Source: Peptococcaceae bacterium UBA3933 (GTDB taxonomy: Bacteria; Bacillota; Peptococcia; Peptococcales; BICA1-8). Taken from it: 5,948 nucleotides of DNA. Location of the stretch: NCBI GenBank assembly GCA_002385805.1, contig DGEF01000023.1, positions 1 through 5,948 on the forward strand, given 5' to 3'. Under the pieces are notes generated by a model that did no database searches, was not told the DNA's origin, and worked only from the letters and a program-made list of their open reading frames with translations. Made by a program: the position numbers and the translations under genes. Shown here piece after piece: positions 1 to 4,086 of this stretch. Within the stretch, counting starts at the first letter, position 1, and each line of letters opens with the position of its first letter.

Positions 1-39
1 ACTGTTGGTGCCGGTGTTGTTTCGCAAATTATCGAATAA
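1..39 (+). CDS. tuf: Elongation factor Tu, C-terminal end (partial)
   Basis: The first 39 bases read as twelve codons and a TAA stop, giving TVGAGVVSQIIE. This is the typical last strand of EF-Tu, whose proteins usually end in RTVGAGVVxxIxE. EF-Tu is the cytoplasmic GTPase that delivers aminoacyl-tRNA to the ribosome. Only the tail of domain 3 is in the window, so nothing can be said about the GTPase domain. A tuf gene just upstream of rpmG-secE-nusG is a common arrangement in Firmicutes, which supports the call. The gene is followed after about 50 bases by a strong terminator, so it probably ends the preceding transcription unit. Confidence 0.9.
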   Translation, partial: TVGAGVVSQIIE

Positions 40-87
40 TTATCTGCCTGTGAGCATTACGGCAATATCAGGAATGGTTTTTGACTG

Positions 88-132
88 TCAAGAAGCAGGA
101 CACCAGTCCTGCTTCTTGATTTGTTATTTTTA
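88..132 (+). terminator. Intrinsic terminator after tuf
   Basis: A perfect 13-bp stem (88-100 paired with 107-119, arms TCAAGAAGCAGGA and TCCTGCTTCTTGA) closes a 6-base loop and is followed by a T-rich tail at 120-132. This is a standard Rho-independent terminator. It separates the tuf transcription unit from the rpmG operon. Confidence 0.92.
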
Positions 133-242
133 TTGATTAAAACTATTGTTAATGGAAATAAATAATAATTAAGAATTAATTCAACGGTAAAACATAGAAT
201 ATTAACCATTAACTTATAAAGATTAACCATTATAAATTATTG
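133..242. other. AT-rich upstream region of the rpmG promoter
   Basis: This gene-free stretch is almost entirely A and T. It contains a direct repeat ATTAACCATTA at 201-211 and 222-232, whose start points are 21 bases (two helical turns) apart. Its place immediately before a -35 box suggests an UP-element-like region that could contact the RNA polymerase alpha subunit. That role is inferred from composition and position. I see no open reading frame or RNA gene here. Confidence 0.4.
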
Positions 243-272
243 TTGACATGCTTGATATTGGTGTGCTAAAGT
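243..272 (+). promoter_or_regulatory. Promoter of the rpmG-secE-nusG-rplK-rplA unit
   Basis: A perfect -35 box TTGACA (243-248) lies 18 bases before TAAAGT (267-272). That hexamer is preceded by TG at 264-265, giving an extended -10. Transcription would start near 279, leaving a leader of about 60 bases before rpmG. The preceding AT-rich DNA and the upstream terminator fit a strong housekeeping sigma-A promoter. Confidence 0.75.
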
Positions 273-337
273 AGATAAGGTACTGATAAAAAATGATATA
301 CTAGGAAAGTGTATATTTGTACTAGGAGGTGGCGGCA

Positions 338-487
338 GTGCGCGTTGGTATCACTTTAGCTTGTACTGATTGTAAGCGCCGTAATTATAGCACTAATAAA
401 AATAAAAAGAATAACCCTGATAGAATTGAGCTAAAAAAATATTGTCCTTTTTGTAAAACACACACTGTTCATAAAGAGACTAAGTAA
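338..487 (+). CDS. rpmG: 50S ribosomal protein L33 (zinc-ribbon form)
   Basis: This 49-residue protein is the small L33 component of the large ribosomal subunit, located near the tRNA exit site. It begins MRVGITLACTDCKRRNYSTN, the classic start of Firmicutes L33. Two CxxC pairs (Cys9/Cys12 and Cys36/Cys39) form the zinc-binding site of the 'C+' form. Many bacteria also carry a cysteine-free paralog used in zinc shortage. The start is GTG at 338, chosen because AGGAGGTG (324-331) lies six bases upstream and the protein aligns from its first residue. It is the first gene of the operon, ends 23 bases before the preferred secE start, and has the normal family length. Confidence 0.95.
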   Translation: MRVGITLACTDCKRRNYSTNKNKKNNPDRIELKKYCPFCKTHTVHKETK

Positions 488-510
488 TAAGTAATTAGGA
501 TGTGGATGCT

Positions 511-729
511 ATGAGTGGAAAACAAGTTGCAACCAAAAGCCCTGGCTTTTTGGGAAAGGTAAGGAGATACCTTCGAAGTGCCTGGAATGAATTAAAAAAG
601 GTTCATTGGCCTAATAAATCAGAGCTGGTAACTTACACATCTGTTGTTCTTGTAGCAGTTGTTATTGTTTCGGCCATGATTTTTATTGTTGACTCCATTC
701 TCAGCACTATTATGGAGTTGTTGGTTTAA
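511..729 (+). CDS. secE: Protein translocase subunit SecE
   Basis: SecE clamps SecY in the SecYEG channel of the cytoplasmic membrane and is needed for protein export. The protein is about 72 residues, the short single-span form of Gram-positive bacteria. A basic cytoplasmic N-terminus leads into the conserved amphipathic segment with the motif WNELKKVHWPNKSEL (residues about 25-39), then one hydrophobic membrane helix (about 43-66) and a short tail. I prefer ATG at 511, since AGGA (497-500) lies ten bases upstream. An in-frame GTG at 502 would add three residues but sits only one base after that AGGA. The ribosome binding site is weak compared with the neighbours. The order rpmG-secE-nusG is typical. 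Confidence 0.93.
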   Translation: MSGKQVATKSPGFLGKVRRYLRSAWNELKKVHWPNKSELVTYTSVVLVAVVIVSAMIFIVDSILSTIMELLV

Positions 730-752
730 TATATTTGGCTGTTTAGGGGGTG

Positions 753-780
753 GGGGTCCTTTTATTTGAATTAGGGCCCT
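753..780 (+). promoter_or_regulatory. Possible RNA hairpin covering the nusG ribosome binding site
   Basis: In the secE-nusG gap, GGGGTCCT (753-760) can pair with AGGGCCCT (773-780). This gives an 8-bp G/C-rich stem with two G-U pairs and a 12-base AT-rich loop. The 3' arm contains AGGG (773-776), the only Shine-Dalgarno-like sequence at normal distance from the nusG ATG at 787. Folding would therefore hide it. Pairing and position are visible; a role in nusG translation or coupling to secE is inference. Confidence 0.4.
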
Positions 781-786
781 TGTGTT

Positions 787-1311
787 ATGGAAAAGAAATG
801 GTATGTTATTCATACTTACTCCGGCTATGAAAATAAAGTTAAGGCTAACCTGGAAAAACGTATAGAATCGATGAATATGGGAGATAAAATTTTTCGTATT
901 TTAGTTCCCATGGAAGAACAGATGGAAATAAAAGACGGCAAACGTAAGCTTACTAAGCGTAAAGTATTTCCAGGTTACGTTTTAGTGGAAATGATTATGA
1001 CGGATGATTCCTGGTATGTTGTACGCAACACATCAGGAGTTACCGGTTTTGTTGGTACGGGTTCCAAACCGGTACCTTTACAGGATGCTGAAGTTAAAAG
1101 TTTACTTAAACAAATGGGCATTGAGGAACCTAAAGCCAGGATTGATTTGGAAGTTGGAGAAAATGTCCGGGTCTCCAGTGGACCTTTTGAAAATTTCTTA
1201 GGTGTTGTAGAAGAAATTTATCCCGATAAAGGAAAGGTAAAAGTATTACTTTCTATGTTTGGCCGGGAGACGCCTGTTGAACTTGAATTCTCTCAGGTCG
1301 AAAAAGCATAG
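787..1311 (+). CDS. nusG: Transcription termination/antitermination factor NusG
   Basis: NusG binds the RNA polymerase clamp during elongation, affects pausing and termination, and can link polymerase to ribosomal protein S10. The 174-residue protein has the usual length. The NGN domain (about 1-110) starts with KWYVIHTYSGYENKVK and contains the FPGYVLVEM core strand (61-69) and the RNTSGVTGFVG segment (80-90). The C-terminal KOW domain (about 122-174) holds VGENVRVSSGPFENFLGVV and ends FGRETPVELEFSQVEKA. The start is ATG 787. No other in-frame start is available because a TAG at 772-774 closes the frame upstream. Its ribosome binding site is poor and may be masked by a hairpin. secE lies 57 bases upstream and rplK 50 bases downstream. 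Confidence 0.97.
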   Translation: MEKKWYVIHTYSGYENKVKANLEKRIESMNMGDKIFRILVPMEEQMEIKDGKRKLTKRKVFPGYVLVEMIMTDDSWYVVRNTSGVTGFVGTGSKPVPLQDAEVKSLLKQMGIEEPKARIDLEVGENVRVSSGPFENFLGVVEEIYPDKGKVKVLLSMFGRETPVELEFSQVEKA

Positions 1312-1361
1312 GGTGTTTCTTATTTCAGAGTTGTAAACTTGTCTAAGGAGGTGTACCGTAA

Positions 1362-1790
1362 ATGGCAAAGAAGGTTATAGGGTTTATAAAATTACAGGTA
1401 CCTGCAGGTAAAGCTAATCCAGCACCCCCTGTTGGACCGGCATTAGGTCAACATGGTGTTAATATTATGGGTTTTTGCAAAGAGTTTAATGAAAGAACTA
1501 AAAATCAAGCAGGTTTGATTATTCCTGTAGAGATTACAGTTTATGCTGATCGTTCCTTTACTTTTGTTACTAAAACTCCCCCGGCTGCAGTACTGTTGAA
1601 AAAAGCTGCCGGTATTGAACGGGCTTCAGGTGAACCCAACCGTAATAAAGTAGCTAAGGTACCTTTATCTAAAGTTCGGGAAATTGCCGAACAAAAGATG
1701 CAGGATTTAAATGCTGCAAGTGTTGAAGCTGCTATGCGGATGATAGAAGGTACAGCCCGCAGCATGGGTATTGAAATCGTAGAAGGCTAA
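1362..1790 (+). CDS. rplK: 50S ribosomal protein L11
   Basis: L11 binds the GTPase-associated centre of 23S rRNA at the base of the L7/L12 stalk and helps factor binding and the stringent response. The protein has 142 residues, a normal length. The N-terminal domain carries the proline-rich PAGKANPAPPVGPALGQHGV stretch (14-33), the region where thiostrepton contacts L11. The conserved prolines are present, so there is no sign of resistance by substitution there. The C-terminal rRNA-binding domain runs from about TKTPPA (70-75) to the end and includes VPLSKVREIAEQK. The start is ATG 1362, eight bases after AAGGAGGTG (1345-1353). It is followed by rplA, the usual L11-L1 pair. Confidence 0.98.
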   Translation: MAKKVIGFIKLQVPAGKANPAPPVGPALGQHGVNIMGFCKEFNERTKNQAGLIIPVEITVYADRSFTFVTKTPPAAVLLKKAAGIERASGEPNRNKVAKVPLSKVREIAEQKMQDLNAASVEAAMRMIEGTARSMGIEIVEG

Positions 1791-1792
1791 AT

Positions 1793-1826
1793 TGGCTAGC
1801 TACCATAAACTAGCCACTAGCCACTA
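1793..1826. repeat. Heptamer repeats with a hairpin, rplK-rplA gap
   Basis: ACTAGCC is repeated in tandem (1809-1815 and 1816-1822) and followed by ACTA. The complementary TGGCTAG at 1793-1799 can pair with CTAGCCA at 1810-1816 or at 1817-1823. No T-tract follows, so this is not a terminator. The same heptamer family recurs in the rplA-rplJ and rplL-rpoB gaps. Confidence 0.7.
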
Positions 1827-1832
1827 AATATC

Positions 1833-1860
1833 GTGGGAGGAAAAAATCCGTTAATACCAC
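1833..1860 (+). promoter_or_regulatory. Probable L1-binding autoregulatory hairpin before rplA
   Basis: GTGG (1833-1836) pairs with CCAC (1857-1860), and GGA (1839-1841) pairs with TCC (1847-1849). Between them is an asymmetric internal loop, GA opposite GTTAATA. This arrangement resembles the known L1 target in 23S rRNA helix 77 and in L1 mRNAs. The hairpin ends one base before the rplA ribosome binding site AAGGAGGAA (1862-1870). Free L1 bound here could therefore block initiation. The fold and position are seen; L1 as ligand is inferred from similarity. Confidence 0.6.
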
Positions 1861-1876
1861 TAAGGAGGAATTTATT

Positions 1877-2569
1877 ATGCCTAAACATGGGAAAAGATAT
1901 CTGGAAAGTTTAAAGCAAGTTGATCGTCATGCTTATTATGAACCTAAAGAGGCATTAGAACTGGTAAAAAAATTGGCTAATGCTAAATTTGACGAAACTG
2001 TAGAAGCAGCCTTTAAATTAGGTGTTGATCCACGTCATGCGGATCAACAGGTAAGAGGTGCCGTAGTTTTACCTCATGGTACCGGTAAGACCAGAAAGGT
2101 TTTAGTATTTGCTAAAGGGGAAAAAGCCAAAGAGGCAGAAGCAGCCGGAGCAGACTTTGTAGGTGCTGAAGATATGGTTGCCAAAATTCAGGAAGGCTGG
2201 TTTGGTTTTGATGTAGCTATTGCTACTCCCGATATGATGGGCATGGTAGGTAAACTGGGCCGCTTATTGGGACCTAAAGGTTTAATGCCCAACCCTAAAA
2301 CCGGTACTGTAACCTTTGATGTAGAGAAAGCCGTTAAAGAAGTTAAAGCCGGTAAAATTGAGTACCGTGTAGATAAAACCAGTATTATTCACGCTCCTAT
2401 TGGTAAAGTCTCCTTTGATTTGGAAAAGCTAGAGGAGAACTTCCAAACTTTGGTGGACGCTTTAATAAAAGCTAAACCTTCCGGTGCTAAAGGACAGTAT
2501 ATTAGAAGTGTTACTGTTTCTTCGACAATGGGACCGGGTGTTAAAATTAATCCTATGAAATTATCCTAA
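1877..2569 (+). CDS. rplA: 50S ribosomal protein L1
   Basis: L1 forms the mobile stalk beside the E site, takes part in release of deacylated tRNA, and commonly represses its own operon by binding mRNA. The protein has 230 residues, the standard bacterial length. It opens MPKHGKRYLE and carries the L1 signature GKLGRLLGPKGLMPNPKTGT (125-144). Domain I is made from both termini, and the inserted domain II occupies roughly 68-160. The C-terminal part includes KGQYIRSVTVSSTMGPG (205-221). ATG 1877 is clear, with AAGGAGGAA (1862-1870) six bases upstream. A likely L1 target hairpin immediately precedes that site. It is probably the last gene of the rpmG-led unit unless transcripts read on into the rplJ leader. 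Confidence 0.98.
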   Translation: MPKHGKRYLESLKQVDRHAYYEPKEALELVKKLANAKFDETVEAAFKLGVDPRHADQQVRGAVVLPHGTGKTRKVLVFAKGEKAKEAEAAGADFVGAEDMVAKIQEGWFGFDVAIATPDMMGMVGKLGRLLGPKGLMPNPKTGTVTFDVEKAVKEVKAGKIEYRVDKTSIIHAPIGKVSFDLEKLEENFQTLVDALIKAKPSGAKGQYIRSVTVSSTMGPGVKINPMKLS

Positions 2570-2576
2570 TTCAAAG

Positions 2577-2605
2577 TTGACAAAGCCGGCCCAATTGATT
2601 ATTAT
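2577..2605 (+). promoter_or_regulatory. Promoter of the rplJ-rplL unit
   Basis: TTGACA (2577-2582) lies exactly 17 bases before TATTAT (2600-2605), a five-of-six match to TATAAT. The predicted start is near 2612, so transcripts would begin with the L10 leader. The -35 box overlaps the upstream arm of a possible long leader stem (2581-2591), so RNA started here would lack that arm. Confidence 0.65.
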
Positions 2606-2752
2606 TTATATTGTTAATTTAATATAGATAAAAGCGTTGCTGTAGACAGTAGGTGTCTGATAAGACTTAATATCCTACCGAGGCTGGCTTTGAGTAGTAT
2701 AGATTAGTATTATTCTCTGCCTCTGTGTTCTACAGAGGCAGTTTTTATTTTA
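2581..2752 (+). ncRNA. L10 leader (ribosomal protein autoregulatory attenuator)
   Basis: This is the cis-acting leader found upstream of rplJ-rplL in low-GC Gram-positives. The recognisable core is GTAGACAGTAGGTG (2642-2655) followed by CTTAATATCCTACCGAGG (2666-2683), which mimics the L10(L12)4 site on 23S rRNA. GTAGG (2649-2653) pairs with CCTAC (2674-2678). GTCT (2655-2658) pairs with AGAC (2663-2666) around a GATA loop, leaving a one-sided TTAATAT bulge of kink-turn type. GAGGC (2680-2684) can pair with GCCTC (2719-2723), the 5' arm of the terminator, as an antiterminator. In the accepted model, excess L10(L12)4 stabilises the leader fold, frees the terminator and stops transcription. The outer stem could use 2581-2591 with 2682-2692, or the shorter 2631-2635 with 2687-2691. 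Confidence 0.88.
2717..2750 (+). terminator. Attenuator terminator of the L10 leader
   Basis: A perfect 10-bp stem (CTGCCTCTGT at 2717-2726 with ACAGAGGCAG at 2732-2741) has a 5-base loop and is followed by TTTTTATTT. It lies about 120 bases before rplJ. Its 5' arm overlaps the predicted antiterminator pairing, as expected for an attenuator. Confidence 0.9.
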
Positions 2753-2826
2753 GTTACTAGTTACTAGTGACTAGTAGATTAGAGGCTAGTGGCTGGTTTC
2801 ACGCTCACTCGCTCACTCGCCCACTA
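2751..2826. repeat. Short tandem repeats between the L10 attenuator and rplJ
   Basis: Three small arrays lie in a row. The first is TAGTTAC, TAGTTAC, TAGTGAC and a partial TAGTAG (2751-2777, period 7). The second is GGCTAGT followed by GGCTGGT (2784-2797, period 7), the reverse complement of the heptamer family in the rplK-rplA gap. The third is GCTCACTC twice and a degenerate GCCCACTA (2803-2826, period 8). No gene is seen here. From 2827 to the ribosome binding site at 2856 the sequence is plain and AT-rich. Confidence 0.75.
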
Positions 2827-2855
2827 ATAAACTCACATATTAATAGACTCAATTT

Positions 2856-2865
2856 AAGGAGGTGA
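2856..2865 (+). promoter_or_regulatory. Ribosome binding site that sets the rplJ start
   Basis: AAGGAGGTGA is a ten-base match to the anti-Shine-Dalgarno sequence. It places initiation at TTG 2874, eight bases downstream. The upstream in-frame GTG at 2862-2864 lies inside this element and cannot be the start. Confidence 0.85.
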
Positions 2866-2873
2866 ACAATCAA

Positions 2874-3404
2874 TTGGGTAGCCTCGAAACAAAAAAACAA
2901 ATTGTGGCTGAAATGACAGAAAAATTTTCCGGTTCTCAATCAGTTATAATTACTGATTACCGGGGTTTAAACGTAGCTGAAGTTACCGAGCTCAGAAAGA
3001 AGTTAAGAGAAGCAGGTGTTGAATTTAAGGTCGTGAAAAACACATTATTAAAAATTGCTGCCAAAAATGCCGGAATAGAAGGTGTTGATGAGTATTTTCA
3101 AGGACCTACTGCAGTCGCTTTTGGCCTTAATGATGCTGTTGCACCTGCGCAAGTTTTATCTAAGTTTGCTAAAGACCATAAAAACTTAGAAATTAAAGGA
3201 GGCGTATTGGAAGGTAAGGTTATCGGATTAGCCGAAATTAAAGCCTTAGCTGATTTACCTTCCAGAGAAGTTTTGTTGGCTCAAGTGGCTTCCGTCTTCC
3301 AGGCTCCTATTGCCGGCTTGGTCAATGTTTTACAAGGTCCTATCAGAAAACTGGGCTATGCTTTGGAAGAGGTTCGCAAACTCAAAGAAGCTCAAGCTTC
3401 TTAA
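2874..3404 (+). CDS. rplJ: 50S ribosomal protein L10
   Basis: L10 anchors the L7/L12 dimers to 23S rRNA to form the stalk, and as L10(L12)4 it represses its own operon through the leader. With the TTG start at 2874 the protein has 176 residues, beginning MGSLETKKQIVAEMTEKF. The globular N-terminal rRNA-binding domain includes TDYRGLNVAEVTELRKKLRE (27-46) and VVKNTLLKIAAK (53-64). GPTAVAF (77-83) and LPSREVLLAQVASVFQAP (128-145) lead into the long C-terminal helix that binds L12 dimers. TTG is chosen over the longer GTG frame (2862), which would add four residues but lies within the ribosome binding site. rplL follows after 52 bases. Confidence 0.96.
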   Translation: MGSLETKKQIVAEMTEKFSGSQSVIITDYRGLNVAEVTELRKKLREAGVEFKVVKNTLLKIAAKNAGIEGVDEYFQGPTAVAFGLNDAVAPAQVLSKFAKDHKNLEIKGGVLEGKVIGLAEIKALADLPSREVLLAQVASVFQAPIAGLVNVLQGPIRKLGYALEEVRKLKEAQAS

Positions 3405-3456
3405 AATGTGCTTAAATTAAAAAAATATTAAGGTGAATTTAAGGAGGAAAAAATAA

Positions 3457-3837
3457 ATGTCAAAAGTTAATGAAATTATTGAATTAGTGAAAGGTCTTTC
3501 TGTTTTAGAGTTATCTGAGTTAGTTAAAGCTTTTGAAGATGAATTTGGTGTTAGTGCTGCTGCTCCTGTAGCTGTAGCTGCTGCAGTTCCTGGCGCAGCT
3601 CCTCAAGCTGAAGCTCAAGAAGAACAATCTGAATTTGATGTAATCTTAAAATCTGCTGGTGACAAGAAAATCAACGTAATTAAAGTTGTTCGTGAAATCA
3701 CTGGTTTAGGCTTAAAAGAAGCAAAAGATCTAGTTGACGGTGCTCCTAAGCCTGTTAAAGAAAAAGTTGAAAAAGCTGAAGCTGAAGAAATCAAGAAGAA
3801 ACTTGAAGAAGCCGGAGCTGCTGTTGAAATTAAGTAG
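3457..3837 (+). CDS. rplL: 50S ribosomal protein L7/L12
   Basis: L7/L12 is the multicopy stalk protein that recruits and stimulates translational GTPases such as EF-Tu and EF-G. The protein has 126 residues, a normal length. The N-terminal dimerisation and L10-binding helices cover about 1-31. An Ala/Pro/Val-rich flexible hinge runs from about 33 to 53. The C-terminal factor-binding domain (about 58-126) contains EFDVILKSAGDKKINVIKVV and the conserved GLGLKEAKDLVDGAPKPVKE (83-102). ATG 3457 follows AAGGAGGA (3441-3448) by eight bases, and a second AAGGTGA element sits at 3430-3436. The gene uses mostly T- and A-ending codons such as GCT and GTT, as expected for a very highly expressed gene. 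It ends in TAG, followed at once by a strong terminator. Confidence 0.98.
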   Translation: MSKVNEIIELVKGLSVLELSELVKAFEDEFGVSAAAPVAVAAAVPGAAPQAEAQEEQSEFDVILKSAGDKKINVIKVVREITGLGLKEAKDLVDGAPKPVKEKVEKAEAEEIKKKLEEAGAAVEIK

Positions 3838-3843
3838 TCAAAT

Positions 3844-3870
3844 AAAAAACACCCCGTGGGGGTGTTTTTT
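3844..3870 (+). terminator. Intrinsic terminator after rplL
   Basis: AAAAAACACCCC (3844-3855) pairs perfectly with GGGGTGTTTTTT (3859-3870) around a 3-base loop. The A-tract on the other side makes it symmetrical, so it could also stop transcription arriving on the minus strand. It separates rplJ-rplL from rpoB and implies that rpoB relies on its own promoter or on read-through. Confidence 0.93.
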
Positions 3871-3871
3871 A

Positions 3872-4014
3872 TTTAGGTTAAGGTTGAGGCTAAGTCCGGG
3901 TTAATTATCGGGTCATATTTCAAAATCAGATGCCGCTCCAAGAGCTGTAATGCCTTTCCAATATTAGTGTTCATTGGTGGTTTAATATTCTTAACCTTAA
4001 CCTAAACCTTAGCC
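3872..4014. repeat. Unexplained segment bracketed by opposed hexamer tracts
   Basis: The left tract (3872-3894) reads as degenerate TTNAGG hexamers and contains TTTAGGTTAAGGTT (3872-3885). The right tract (about 3990-4014) contains its exact reverse complement AACCTTAACCTAAA (3993-4006). GGCTAAG (3888-3894) is likewise mirrored by CTTAGCC (4008-4014). The segment is about 140 bases long, and its interior is less AT-rich than the other gaps. I see no target-site duplication and no transposase. It could be a small non-autonomous mobile element, a decayed gene fragment, or simple repeats that arose by slippage. Confidence 0.6.
3873..3974 (-). CDS. Possible small protein or gene remnant, function unknown
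   Basis: On the minus strand, an ATG at 3974-3972 opens a 33-codon frame ending in TAA at 3875-3873. The peptide starts MNTNIGKALQLLERHLILKY, continues with DPIINPD and ends in the translated repeat tract. The first 20 residues look like an amphipathic helix. The codons (CTC, GAG, CGG, CTG, CCG) are more G/C-ending than in neighbouring genes. No ribosome binding site precedes the ATG, and the frame stays open upstream of it into AAT-ATT-AAA-CCA-CCA. The plus strand is also open here for over 30 codons, so this may be chance. I do not recognise the peptide. It may be a fragment carried by the repeat-bracketed segment. Confidence 0.2.
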   Translation of the reverse strand: MNTNIGKALQLLERHLILKYDPIINPDLASTLT

Positions 4015-4016
4015 CT

Positions 4017-4048
4017 TTCCCTAGTGACAAAGTTTAGTCACTAGGGAA
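4017..4048. repeat. 12-bp inverted repeat upstream of the rpoB promoter
   Basis: TTCCCTAGTGAC (4017-4028) is perfectly complementary to GTCACTAGGGAA (4037-4048), with an 8-base spacer. It has no T-tail, so it is not a standard terminator. The right arm can instead form a competing hairpin, AGGGAA (4043-4048) with TTCCCT (4053-4058), which reaches the first base of the rpoB -35 box. It could be an operator-like site, an RNA processing stem on read-through transcripts, or another form of the TAGTGAC repeat family. Confidence 0.65.
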
Positions 4049-4057
4049 TGATTTCCC

Positions 4058-4086
4058 TTGACATTACCCCAACGTTGTGCTAGCAT
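4058..4086 (+). promoter_or_regulatory. Promoter of rpoB
   Basis: TTGACA (4058-4063) lies 17 bases before TAGCAT (4081-4086), which is preceded by TG at 4078-4079 as an extended -10. The GTGCTA core resembles the -10 region of the rpmG promoter. The predicted start is near 4093, giving a leader of about 155 bases before rpoB. The strong terminator after rplL makes a promoter here expected. Confidence 0.6.

Noticed and set aside
488..510. tRNA gene in the rpmG-secE gap, as found in some bacteria
   Set aside because: The gap is only about 23 bases, too short for any tRNA.
500..514. Mini reading frame ATG-TGG-ATG-CTA-TGA overlapping the secE start
   Set aside because: The stop overlaps the secE ATG like a coupling arrangement, but no ribosome binding site precedes ATG 500 and a four-codon frame is easily chance.
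619..813. 64-codon open frame on the minus strand across secE-nusG
   Set aside because: It lies opposite secE and the secE-nusG gap. Its Asn-rich composition mirrors the antisense of the SecE membrane helix, and there is no ribosome binding site.
1004..1201. 65-codon open frame on the + strand inside nusG
   Set aside because: It is an out-of-frame shadow of nusG, whose reading frame is fully conserved through this region.
1541..1765. 74-codon open frame on the minus strand inside rplK
   Set aside because: It is antisense to a well-conserved L11 sequence, with no sign of independent coding or a ribosome binding site.
2862..2873. Longer rplJ starting at GTG 2862
   Set aside because: The GTG lies inside the Shine-Dalgarno element itself. 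TTG 2874 has proper spacing and gives the usual L10 N-terminus.
3872..4014. Insertion sequence or CRISPR-like repeat
   Set aside because: There is no transposase, no target duplication and no regularly spaced identical repeats with spacers. Only short degenerate hexamers in opposite orientation are present.
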